Source of the DNA: Clostridium sp. DL-VIII
Lineage (GTDB): Bacteria > Bacillota > Clostridia > Clostridiales > Clostridiaceae
Reading direction: 5' to 3'
Assembly: GCF_000230835.1 (NCBI RefSeq)
Contig: NZ_CM001240.1
Coordinates: 3,326,779-3,390,778 of the forward strand
Length of the DNA stretch: 64,000 nucleotides
In this document: piece after piece, positions 55,979-64,000 of the stretch
Position numbering within the stretch: position 1 is the stretch's first letter
Layout: the number at the start of each line of letters is the position of its first letter
The notes under the pieces: generated by a model
What the model was told of the DNA's origin: nothing
The model's input: the letters and a program-made list of their open reading frames with translations, nothing else
The model's database searches: none
Program-made: the position numbers and the translations under genes

Positions 55979-57176
55979 AACATTAACAGTCTCTGAGGTC
56001 ACCAATTATATTAAAAGAATGCTGGACAATGATTTTATTTTAAGTAATCTCTCTGTAAAAGGGGAGATTTCTAATTTGAAATATCACAGCAGCGGACATA
56101 TTTATTTTACTCTTAAAGATGGTAATGGCAGAATAAATTGCGTTATGTTTAAAAGTAATGCAATTTTGTTGGATTTTGCATTAGAAGAAGGAATGCAGGT
56201 TGTAATTAAAGGCAGGGCATCAATATATCCAGCAACAGGAAGCTTTCAGCTTTATTGTGATGAAATACAAAAAGAAGGCCTTGGAGATTTATTTATTAAA
56301 TTTGAGAAGCTTAAAGAAAAATTATCTAAGGAAGGCTATTTTGATGAAGCTCATAAAAAATCATTGCCTAAATATCCACAGAGAATAGGGATAGTTACAT
56401 CACCTACAGGAGCAGCAATTAGAGATATTATAAATGTATCAACTAGGAGAAGCAGTTTAGTCGATCTTGTATTATATCCAGCTAAAGTCCAGGGAATAGA
56501 TGCATATAAGGAAATAATTAGTGGTATCAATTATTTTAATAAAAAGAGATCCGTAGATATAATAATAGTAGGCCGTGGAGGAGGTTCCATTGAAGAATTA
56601 TGGAATTTTAATGAAGAAGAATTAGCTAAAACTATTTTTGCTTCAAAAATACCCATAATTTCAGCCGTGGGACATGAAATAGATTTTACAATATGTGATT
56701 TCGTATCAGATGTTAGAGCGGCAACACCATCTCAAGGCGCTGAAATAGCAGTTCCGTTAAGCAATACTATAAAAGAAAAGCTTTTTGAGATATCTAAAGA
56801 TTTAGATAAGATAATGGATGATAAAATGAGCGAATGCAAAAATAATTTAATTTCTGCAGAAAGAATTTTAAAGCTTCACTCTCCAATAACTAAAATATCT
56901 AATTCATATTTAGAAATAGATAAATTACAAGATAGATTAAATTTCATCATAAAGGCAAAGATTAGGGATGAGAAGAATAAAATAAAAAGTCTAAATAATC
57001 TTCTTTTTGCACATAACCCTATTAATGTAATATCAAAAGGATATGCTATAATAGAAGATGATGAAAAAAATCTAATAACATCAAAAGAACAATTAAAGGA
57101 AATCAAAGATTTAAAAATTATTTTAAAAGATGGGGAAGTTAATGGAAACTTCACACCTTTAGGGCATATGAAATAA
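55968..57176 (+). CDS. xseA: Exodeoxyribonuclease VII large subunit
   Basis: A 402-residue nuclease subunit. The N-terminal OB fold carries [20 protein letters not shown], the catalytic domain [18 protein letters not shown] and [19 protein letters not shown], followed by [20 protein letters not shown] and a long helical C-terminal part. Starts inside folD (11-nt overlap); xseB follows after 50 bp. Confidence 0.96.
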   Translation: MNIKTLTVSEVTNYIKRMLDNDFILSNLSVKGEISNLKYHSSGHIYFTLKDGNGRINCVMFKSNAILLDFALEEGMQVVIKGRASIYPATGSFQLYCDEIQKEGLGDLFIKFEKLKEKLSKEGYFDEAHKKSLPKYPQRIGIVTSPTGAAIRDIINVSTRRSSLVDLVLYPAKVQGIDAYKEIISGINYFNKKRSVDIIIVGRGGGSIEELWNFNEEELAKTIFASKIPIISAVGHEIDFTICDFVSDVRAATPSQGAEIAVPLSNTIKEKLFEISKDLDKIMDDKMSECKNNLISAERILKLHSPITKISNSYLEIDKLQDRLNFIIKAKIRDEKNKIKSLNNLLFAHNPINVISKGYAIIEDDEKNLITSKEQLKEIKDLKIILKDGEVNGNFTPLGHMK

Positions 57177-57226
57177 AATGAGCTGGTGTAATTATTTATT
57201 TATTGTTAGTATAAGGAGTTTTTATT

Positions 57227-57451
57227 ATGGCTAAGAAAGAAAGTTATGAGGATATGTTAGCTAAACTTCAGGAAGTATTAAATAATTTAGAAACTGATGA
57301 GATAAATCTTGAGGATTCAATGAAATCTTATGAAGAAGGAGTTAAACTTGTAAATAAGATTTACAAGATTTTAGATTCATATGAATCAAAAGTTTCTGTA
57401 ATTAAAGATGATAGAGAAGTGGAGTTTAGTGAAAATTATGGAGATAAATAA
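57227..57451 (+). CDS. xseB: Exodeoxyribonuclease VII small subunit
   Basis: A 74-residue subunit, normal size. [20 protein letters not shown] and [17 protein letters not shown] are diagnostic. AAGGAG precedes the ATG. Its 3' end overlaps the ispA start by 14 nt. Confidence 0.95.
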   Translation: MAKKESYEDMLAKLQEVLNNLETDEINLEDSMKSYEEGVKLVNKIYKILDSYESKVSVIKDDREVEFSENYGDK

Positions 57452-58307
57452 ATTAAAAGAAGATATTGATGAATATTTAAAAGAATATTTTAAAGAAAAA
57501 GGAACATATAACAAGGTTATATATGATTCATGTAGTTACAGTTTAAATATAGGAGGCAAAAGAATTCGACCTATATTACTTGCATTGACTTATTATATTT
57601 ATAAAGAAGAATATAAAAAAGTAATGCCAATGGCAGCAGCTATAGAAATGATTCATACGTATTCTTTAATTCATGATGATCTTCCATGCATGGATGATGA
57701 TGACCTAAGAAGAGGTCAGCCTACAAATCATATTAAATTTCAAGAAAACATAGCAGTTCTTGCAGGAGATGCATTATTAAATGAATCAATGATAATCATG
57801 ATGAATTATGCTTTGAAGAATAAAGAAAATGCATTAGAAGCTGCGCATGAAATAGCCATTGCTGCTGGAGCAGAAGGAATGATTGGCGGTCAGGTAGTAG
57901 ATGTCATGTCTGAAGGCAAGAAAATTTCAAAAGATGAACTTGAATATATGCACTCAAAGAAAACTGGAGCTTTAATAAAGGCATCAATAGTTGCTGGCGC
58001 AATTTTGGCTAATGCACCAAAAGAAGATTTGAAAATATTAGAGGAATATGGAGCTAAACTGGGATTGGTTTTCCAAATTAAAGATGATATATTAGATGTT
58101 ATTGGTGATGCACAAAAGCTTGGAAAGAACATCCATACTGATGAAGAACATGATAAAACTAATTTTATATCGGTTTTTGGAATTGAAAAATGCAATGAAT
58201 TATGTGATTCGTTAACGGAAGAATGTGTCTTAGCTCTCAAGAATTTAAGTGTTAATTCAGAATGCTTAATAAGCTTAACATACAATCTTTTAAATAGAGA
58301 AAATTAA
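57438..58307 (+). CDS. ispA: Farnesyl/geranyl diphosphate synthase
   Basis: A 289-residue prenyl chain elongase. The first Asp-rich motif is [15 protein letters not shown] (~80) and the second DDILDVIGD (~216), with [11 protein letters not shown] near the N-terminus. The short, non-bulky residue pattern before the first DDxxD fits C15-C20 products. ATG 57438 lies inside xseB; an in-frame upstream start at 57408 would be longer than the family needs. Supplies precursors for the isoprenoid pathway with dxs, which starts 17 bp later. Confidence 0.94.
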   Translation: MEINKLKEDIDEYLKEYFKEKGTYNKVIYDSCSYSLNIGGKRIRPILLALTYYIYKEEYKKVMPMAAAIEMIHTYSLIHDDLPCMDDDDLRRGQPTNHIKFQENIAVLAGDALLNESMIIMMNYALKNKENALEAAHEIAIAAGAEGMIGGQVVDVMSEGKKISKDELEYMHSKKTGALIKASIVAGAILANAPKEDLKILEEYGAKLGLVFQIKDDILDVIGDAQKLGKNIHTDEEHDKTNFISVFGIEKCNELCDSLTEECVLALKNLSVNSECLISLTYNLLNREN

Positions 58308-58324
58308 TAGAGGGAATGATTATT

Positions 58325-60181
58325 GTGAAATTATTAGATAAATTGAACTTCCCAGAAGATTTAAAAAAGCTTAATGGAAATGATTATAATGTCTTAAGTG
58401 ATGAAATTAGGGAATTTCTAATAGATAGTGTATCAAAAACAGGTGGACACTTGGCATCCAATCTAGGTGTTGTAGAACTTACATTAAGTTTATTTAAGGC
58501 TTTTAATTTTGATAGAGATAAAATTGTTTGGGATGTAGGACACCAAAGCTATATTTATAAAATATTAACGGGAAGAAAAGATAAGTTTAAAAAACTTAGG
58601 CAGTTTGAAGGAATGAGCGGATTCCCCAAAAGAAATGAAAGTAAGTACGACTATTTTGACACAGGTCATAGCAGTACCTCTATATCAGCTGCTCTTGGAA
58701 TTGCAAGGGCAAGAGATATAAAGAGAGAAAATTATAATGTTATTTCAGTTATAGGTGATGGTGCATTAACTGGTGGAATGGCAATTGAAGCGCTAAATGA
58801 TGTTGGTTTTAGAAAAACGAATTTAATAATCATATTAAATGATAATCAAATGTCTATTTCAAAAAATGTTGGTGGATTATCAAGATATTTAAATAAGCTT
58901 AGAATAGCACCAGGTTATAATAAGCTTAAAACAGATATACATGCATCACTAGATACATCGAACTTAGGGAAAAACATTGCAGGAAAAATATCTAAGGTTA
59001 AGGATAGTATAAAACAATTAGTTGTTCCATCTATGTTCTTTGAAAACTTAGGAATAAAGTATATTGGACCTATTGATGGTCATGATATAGATGCAATGAC
59101 AGATGTATTTTTAAAAGCAAAAGAAATTAATGGCCCAGTAATAATACATGTATTAACTCAAAAAGGAAAAGGATATGCATCAGCTGAAGAGAGTCCAAGT
59201 AAATATCATGCAGTGGGTCCTTTTAATTTAGAAAGTGGAGAATTAAAAGTGTCACCTAAAAACAGTTATTCAAAGGCCTTTGGAAAATCGTTAGTTAATA
59301 TTGCAGCACAGGATGAGAAAATAGTTGCAATTACAGCGGCAATGCCTGATGGTACTGGACTTAAGTGTTTTTCAACTAAATACAAAGATAGATTTTTCGA
59401 TGTTGGTATTGCAGAAGAGCATGCAGTTACTTTGGCAGCAGGCATGGCGAGTAATGGATTAAAACCTGTGTTTGCAATTTATTCTACATTTTTACAGAGG
59501 GCTTTTGATCAAGTATTGCATGATGTCTGTATTCAAAACCTTCCAGTGGTATTTGCAATAGATAGAGCTGGAATAGTTGGGGAAGATGGAGAAACACACC
59601 AGGGCATTAATGATTTATCCTATTTATCTATGATGCCTAATATACATATAGTTGCACCAAAATGTTTAGAAGAAGTTGATGTTTTATTAAAATGGGCTAT
59701 TGATAAGAATGCTCCGGTTGCTATAAGGTATCCAAGAGGTGGAAATATTATTAATACCTTATCGCCGATTAAAGCTGTTGAAGAAGGAAAATGGGAGATA
59801 ATAAACAAAGGTTCTAAAGTATGTATAATATCAACAGGTAAAATGGTTCAGCATGCAATGCTTGCTAAAGATATATTATATGAAAAGGGCCTTAATCCAA
59901 CTATAATAAATGCAACATTTATAAAACCAATTGATAAAAACTTACTGGAAAGCATTAACAAAGAAGGATACAATATTTTAACAATAGAGGACAATATTTT
60001 AAAAGGCGGATTAGGCTCGGCTATAAAAGATTATTTGAGTGAAATAAAATACAGAGGAACTATTAGGTGTCTTGGATATGACGATGAGTTTATTCCTCAA
60101 GGAAATGTGGAAATTTTATACAAAACATATAAACTAGATTGCGAAAACATAAGTAAAGCTGTAATAGAGCTTTATGATTAA
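58325..60181 (+). CDS. dxs: 1-Deoxy-D-xylulose-5-phosphate synthase
   Basis: First enzyme of the MEP isoprenoid pathway, thiamine diphosphate-dependent, 618 residues. [20 protein letters not shown], the ThDP/Mg motif [18 protein letters not shown], the catalytic Glu in [14 protein letters not shown] (~370) and [15 protein letters not shown] are all present. GTG 58325 is chosen because AGAGGG lies 9 nt upstream; ATG 58316 directly abuts it. Directly downstream of ispA, giving an isoprenoid pair. Confidence 0.96.
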   Translation: MKLLDKLNFPEDLKKLNGNDYNVLSDEIREFLIDSVSKTGGHLASNLGVVELTLSLFKAFNFDRDKIVWDVGHQSYIYKILTGRKDKFKKLRQFEGMSGFPKRNESKYDYFDTGHSSTSISAALGIARARDIKRENYNVISVIGDGALTGGMAIEALNDVGFRKTNLIIILNDNQMSISKNVGGLSRYLNKLRIAPGYNKLKTDIHASLDTSNLGKNIAGKISKVKDSIKQLVVPSMFFENLGIKYIGPIDGHDIDAMTDVFLKAKEINGPVIIHVLTQKGKGYASAEESPSKYHAVGPFNLESGELKVSPKNSYSKAFGKSLVNIAAQDEKIVAITAAMPDGTGLKCFSTKYKDRFFDVGIAEEHAVTLAAGMASNGLKPVFAIYSTFLQRAFDQVLHDVCIQNLPVVFAIDRAGIVGEDGETHQGINDLSYLSMMPNIHIVAPKCLEEVDVLLKWAIDKNAPVAIRYPRGGNIINTLSPIKAVEEGKWEIINKGSKVCIISTGKMVQHAMLAKDILYEKGLNPTIINATFIKPIDKNLLESINKEGYNILTIEDNILKGGLGSAIKDYLSEIKYRGTIRCLGYDDEFIPQGNVEILYKTYKLDCENISKAVIELYD

Positions 60182-60193
60182 AAGGAGAAACAA

Positions 60194-61003
60194 ATGGCGG
60201 AAAAAAAGGAAAGACTTGATATACTTTTAGTTGAAAAGGGCATAATTACTTCTAGGGAAAAAGCAAAAGCCTGCATTATGGAAGGTAAAGTATATGTAGA
60301 TGACCAAAAAGTAGATAAGGCAGGAGAGAAGGTAAGTATTAGTGCTAATATAGAATATAGGGGTGATACTCTTAAGTATGTCAGTAGAGGTGGACTTAAA
60401 TTAGAGAAGGCAATGAACACATACAATATTTCATTAGAAGGTAAGGTATGTATGGATATAGGTGCATCTACAGGAGGATTTACTGATTGTATGCTTCAAA
60501 ATGGGGCTAAAAAGGTATTTTCAGTAGATGTGGGGTATGGACAGTTTGCCTGGAAGCTTAGAACTGATGAGAGAGTAGTCTGCATGGAAAGAACGAACAT
60601 AAGATATGTAACTCTTGAAGATATAGGAGAATCATTAGATTTTGCTTCTATTGATGTATCATTTATATCATTAAAAAAAATAATGCCGGCGACTTTAAAT
60701 CTTTTAAATGAAAATGGTGAAGTTGTAGCTTTAATAAAGCCACAATTTGAAGCAGGACGTGAAAAAGTAGGCAAAAAAGGTGTTGTAAGGGAAATAGGTA
60801 CTCATAAAGAGGTTGTTCATGGTATTATAGATTTTTTAATTGAACAAGAATTAAATATCTTAGGCGTAGGATACTCTCCTATAAAGGGTCCAGAAGGCAA
60901 TATAGAATATTTAGTGTATTTTACAAAGGATAAAAATAAAGAAAGCAATTTTAAAAATGAAGATATTGATAAGGTAGTTGAAGCATCGCATGTGGAAATT
61001 TAA
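60194..61003 (+). CDS. tlyA: TlyA-family rRNA 2'-O-methyltransferase
   Basis: A 269-residue protein: an N-terminal S4 RNA-binding domain (ERLDILLVEKGIITSREKAK) and an FtsJ-like methyltransferase domain with the SAM motif CMDIGASTGGFTDCML. Other signatures are SVDVGYGQFAWKLRTDERV and IKPQFEAGREKVGKKGVVR. TlyA methylates 16S/23S rRNA; members are also described as hemolysin A. AGGAG precedes the ATG 12 nt after dxs. Confidence 0.93.
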   Translation: MAEKKERLDILLVEKGIITSREKAKACIMEGKVYVDDQKVDKAGEKVSISANIEYRGDTLKYVSRGGLKLEKAMNTYNISLEGKVCMDIGASTGGFTDCMLQNGAKKVFSVDVGYGQFAWKLRTDERVVCMERTNIRYVTLEDIGESLDFASIDVSFISLKKIMPATLNLLNENGEVVALIKPQFEAGREKVGKKGVVREIGTHKEVVHGIIDFLIEQELNILGVGYSPIKGPEGNIEYLVYFTKDKNKESNFKNEDIDKVVEASHVEI

Positions 61004-61020
61004 CTTCTTTAGGAGGGGCT

Positions 61021-61875
61021 ATGAAAAGGATTGGATTTGCAATTAATTCGTTAAAAGATAAAGATAATAGAATATTAGATATGGTTATAAAGAAATTCAG
61101 AGATAGGTTTGAGCTAGAAGATATTTTTGTATTTAATGCTTACGATATGGAAATACAAGACTTGACAGGTATTGATTTACTTGTTGTATTAGGGGGAGAT
61201 GGAACTCTCTTAGGAATAGCAAGAGCTTTAAATGAAACTTTCCATTCGCCTATCTTGGGGATAAATATAGGAAACTTGGGATTTCTAACAAGTATTGATA
61301 TATCTGATATTGATGTGGCTCTTGATAATATAGAAGAAGGCAAATATAACATAGCGGAAAGAATGATGTTAAACTGTAAAGTTGAATCGCAAGAATACAA
61401 AGAGGATATTAGAGCATTAAATGATGTAGTAATAGCTAGAGGAACTTTATCGAGAATGGTAAAATTCACAATATATGTAGATGGTAAAATATATTCTACA
61501 TTTAAAGGTGATGGACTTATTATAGCAACACCTACTGGTTCAACAGCATATTCTTTTTCTGCTGGAGGACCATTTATATATCCGGATTTGGAACTTATAT
61601 CAATAACTCCTATATGTCCACATACTAAAAGCATGCAGACTATTATATTAAATGGTAATAGTGTTATAGAAGTATGTGCAGACCATGAGGATGAGAATAT
61701 TTATTTAACAGTAGATGGTCAGAAATCAATTAAAGTCGATGACGATACTTCAATAAAATTAAGTAAGAATAATAAAAATGTAAAATTACTATTATTTGAC
61801 GATTATGACTATTTTAAAGTGTTAAGAAGCAAGGTTTTAAATAATTCTAAAGAATGTGATGGTGATGAACTTTGA
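61021..61875 (+). CDS. nadK: NAD kinase
   Basis: A 284-residue enzyme phosphorylating NAD to NADP. The catalytic [13 protein letters not shown] motif lies near residue 58, followed by [22 protein letters not shown] and [25 protein letters not shown] precedes the ATG. Its stop overlaps the argR start by 4 nt. Confidence 0.96.
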   Translation: MKRIGFAINSLKDKDNRILDMVIKKFRDRFELEDIFVFNAYDMEIQDLTGIDLLVVLGGDGTLLGIARALNETFHSPILGINIGNLGFLTSIDISDIDVALDNIEEGKYNIAERMMLNCKVESQEYKEDIRALNDVVIARGTLSRMVKFTIYVDGKIYSTFKGDGLIIATPTGSTAYSFSAGGPFIYPDLELISITPICPHTKSMQTIILNGNSVIEVCADHEDENIYLTVDGQKSIKVDDDTSIKLSKNNKNVKLLLFDDYDYFKVLRSKVLNNSKECDGDEL

Positions 61876-62324
61876 AATCAAAAAGGCATACAAAAATACT
61901 TGAAATAATAGGTTCAAGAGAAATTGAAACTCAAGAGGAACTAGCAGAAGCATTGAAGAAAGAAGGATTTGATGTAACTCAGGCAACTGTATCTAGAGAT
62001 ATTAAAAATTTAAAATTAATAAAAATGCAATCATCTAACGGTAAATCTAAGTATGCTGTATCAGCAGGAGAACAAAAGAATATTATTGACAGGTTGAGTA
62101 ATATTTTAGCTAATACTGTACTTACAGTAGAAAATGTAGATAAGATGGTTGTTATAAAAACTATAACAGGTTCAGCACCAATTACAGCTGAAGCAATAGA
62201 TAATTTGGAAAGTGCTGATATAGCAGGCACTGTAGCAGGTGATAATACTATTTTTATTTTAGTAAGAAGCATTGAAAGTGCTGAAGATTTAGTAGATAAA
62301 ATTAGAAAAAGAATGTCATCATAG
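61872..62324 (+). CDS. argR: Arginine repressor
   Basis: A 150-residue ArgR/AhrC. The N-terminal winged helix ([36 protein letters not shown]) binds ARG boxes and the C-terminal domain ([28 protein letters not shown]) binds arginine and hexamerises. The TTG start overlaps the nadK stop and has GGTGAT upstream. argR before recN is the common firmicute order. Confidence 0.95.
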   Translation: MKSKRHTKILEIIGSREIETQEELAEALKKEGFDVTQATVSRDIKNLKLIKMQSSNGKSKYAVSAGEQKNIIDRLSNILANTVLTVENVDKMVVIKTITGSAPITAEAIDNLESADIAGTVAGDNTIFILVRSIESAEDLVDKIRKRMSS

Positions 62325-62343
62325 ATATTAAGGGTGGGATGAA

Positions 62344-64000
62344 ATGCTAATTCAATTAAATATTAAAAATTTTGCATTAATAGAGGAAATAACTATAAAC
62401 TTTAGTGAAGGATTTAATATACTTTCAGGTGAAACGGGAGCAGGAAAGTCTATTATGATAGATGCAATAGACTTTGTTCTTGGCGGAAAATTTTTTAAAA
62501 ATTTAATAAGAACAGGTGAAGAAAAAACATATGTGGAAGCTTTATTTACTCTTGATAAGTCTAAAGTAAGCGAAGTTTTAGATGAACTAGATATTGAATA
62601 TGAAGATATATTAATAATTTCAAGAGAAAGTCATGTCAGTGGCAAAAATTTAATAAAGGTTAACGGAAAAAGCTTAATTACATCTCAGCTTAGGAAAATA
62701 AGAGCAAAACTTTTGGACATTCATGGCCAGCATGCAAATCAAGAACTTTTGCAAAGAAATACTCATATATCATATTTAGATGGATTTATAGGAAATGAAA
62801 TACAAAGTCCATTAAATAAGTTTGGCAGCTTAAGAGAAGATTTAATTAAAATTAGAGAAGAAATCAAAAGAATTAATGGAAATTCAGATAGAGAAAAATT
62901 ATTAGATTATTTGAAATTTCAAATTGAAGATATAGAAAAGGCAAAGCTTAAGGAAAATGAAGAAGAAACATTAAAAGAAGAGTATAATATATTAGCAAAT
63001 GCTGAAAAGATAAATAATAGTTTGGCAATATCTTATGGAATATTGAATGGAAATGAAGAATTTGGTGTGATTGATTCAATTTCAAAGGTTATTGCAGAAC
63101 TCGCAAGTGTTGAAGGCCATTTTGAGAGGATAAAGAAAAATAAACAAGCAATAGAAGAGGCATATTATGCAATAGAAGAAGCTAGTCATGAAATTCGTGA
63201 TATGGCTGAAGAGGTTGTCTTTGATCAAGAGGCTTTAGACAAAGTTAATGGAAGAATCTATGAAATAAATACGTATAAGAAAAAGTATGCCCCATCTGTT
63301 CCGGAAATATTACAATATCATGAGAAAATAAAAAAACAATATAATGAAATAGTTAACTCTGAGAAAATAATAGAAGAACTTAAGGAAAAGGAAAAAGAAA
63401 TCTTATCTAAAATGGAAAAACAGGCTTTGATTATTCATGAACTTAGAGTAAGCAAAGGTAAGTTATTGGAAGAAAAAATTTTAAAAGAACTTGTGTTTGT
63501 AGGACTTGAAAAATCAAGGATGGAGATAAAAGTTATCCGCGAAGAAGATTTTAATGACAGAGGATTTGACGAGGTTAGCTTTTTAATTTCAACAAATCCT
63601 GGAGAGCCTCTTATGCCGCTGGAAAAAGTGCTATCGGGTGGAGAACTATCGAGAATAATGTTAGCATTAAAATGCGTTTTTGCTGAAAAGGATGAAATAC
63701 CGACTTTGATATTTGATGAAATAGATACAGGAATAAGCGGAGCTGTTGCTCAAAGAGTTGGCGAGAAAATGTATCAATTGTCAAAAACACATCAAGTTTT
63801 ATGTATTACTCACTTGCCACAAATAGCAGTATTGTCTGATTACCATTATTTTGTTGCTAAAAAGGTAAGAGACGATAAGACATTTACCAAAATAAAAGTT
63901 TTATCAAAAGAGGAAAAAGAATTTGAGATATGTAAAATGTTAGCAGGAGATAGCGTGACAGAAGCAACATTAAATAATGTAAGAGAAATGATAGAAATAA
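62344..64000 (+). CDS. recN: DNA repair protein RecN (3' end cut by window)
   Basis: SMC-like ATPase for double-strand break repair; 552 codons are present and the frame is still open at the last base. The N-terminal Walker A is LSGETGAGKSIMIDAIDFVL (~29-48). LLDIHGQHANQELL follows, then a long coiled-coil region (~160-350), the ABC signature LSGGELSRIM and Walker B FDEIDTGISG, with CITHLPQIAV near the end. RecN is normally about 565 residues, so only a few codons are missing. AGGGTGGG precedes ATG 62344. Follows argR by 19 bp. Confidence 0.95.
   Translation, partial: MLIQLNIKNFALIEEITINFSEGFNILSGETGAGKSIMIDAIDFVLGGKFFKNLIRTGEEKTYVEALFTLDKSKVSEVLDELDIEYEDILIISRESHVSGKNLIKVNGKSLITSQLRKIRAKLLDIHGQHANQELLQRNTHISYLDGFIGNEIQSPLNKFGSLREDLIKIREEIKRINGNSDREKLLDYLKFQIEDIEKAKLKENEEETLKEEYNILANAEKINNSLAISYGILNGNEEFGVIDSISKVIAELASVEGHFERIKKNKQAIEEAYYAIEEASHEIRDMAEEVVFDQEALDKVNGRIYEINTYKKKYAPSVPEILQYHEKIKKQYNEIVNSEKIIEELKEKEKEILSKMEKQALIIHELRVSKGKLLEEKILKELVFVGLEKSRMEIKVIREEDFNDRGFDEVSFLISTNPGEPLMPLEKVLSGGELSRIMLALKCVFAEKDEIPTLIFDEIDTGISGAVAQRVGEKMYQLSKTHQVLCITHLPQIAVLSDYHYFVAKKVRDDKTFTKIKVLSKEEKEFEICKMLAGDSVTEATLNNVREMIEI

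Noticed and set aside
61140..61634. 164-codon minus-strand ORF
   Set aside because: Entirely antisense to nadK, with no ribosome binding site or recognisable motif.
1..64000. CRISPR arrays, tRNA or rRNA genes, prophage
   Set aside because: No regularly spaced direct repeats, cloverleaf-type sequences, ribosomal RNA segments or phage structural genes were seen on either strand.

Overview
The window looks like a chromosomal segment of a solventogenic, spore-forming Clostridium (Clostridium sensu stricto, most like the C. beijerinckii group). The evidence is the very AT-rich DNA, strong GGAGG-type ribosome binding sites, the complete spoIIIAA-AH sporulation operon, and the firmicute gene order efp - spoIIIA - asp23 - nusB - folD - xseA - xseB - ispA - dxs - tlyA - nadK - argR - recN at the right end. 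This identification is from gene content only.

Left third (1-27 kb): hemicellulose and regulatory genes. The window opens inside a GH67 alpha-glucuronidase, followed by a metallo-beta-lactamase-fold hydrolase. Then come a membrane diguanylate cyclase, a BlaI/M56-peptidase pair with two visible operator dyads, and an ECF sigma factor with its DUF4179 anti-sigma gene. Two nearly identical 1616-bp IS91-type elements lie here in direct orientation, 7.5 kb apart. One is intergenic; the other splits the sigma factor gene. Both right ends abut the tetranucleotide GTTC. Cobalamin-dependent methionine synthase follows, then a YesM/YesN-type two-component system, a sugar ABC transporter and a GH51 arabinofuranosidase. 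The last set reads as one arabino-oligosaccharide sensing, import and cleavage unit.

Middle (27-41 kb): an accessory and decaying zone. An HxlR regulator, a pirin and a nitroreductase form a small redox-type group. A GT39-like membrane glycosyltransferase carries two frameshifts and two nonsense codons, and a second HxlR gene is broken. An IclR regulator, a DapA-superfamily aldolase, an IlvD/Edd dehydratase and an ACS-type MFS transporter form a sugar-acid catabolism unit with a shared operator-like palindrome. After it come C-terminal stumps of a FecCD permease and a low-molecular-weight tyrosine phosphatase, a perfect 22-bp palindrome, a deleted group II intron that keeps domains V and VI, and an intact rifampin ADP-ribosyltransferase (arr).

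Right third (41-64 kb): conserved core. A type IV pilus/type II secretion-like operon (ATPase, inner-membrane platform, four pilin-like proteins, PilM/N/O-like proteins) precedes efp. Its ATPase gene appears to begin at an AUA codon. The sporulation channel operon spoIIIAA-AH follows, then housekeeping genes for transcription antitermination, folate, DNA repair, isoprenoids, NADP and arginine regulation. The window ends inside recN. No rRNA, tRNA, CRISPR array or recognised riboswitch was seen.
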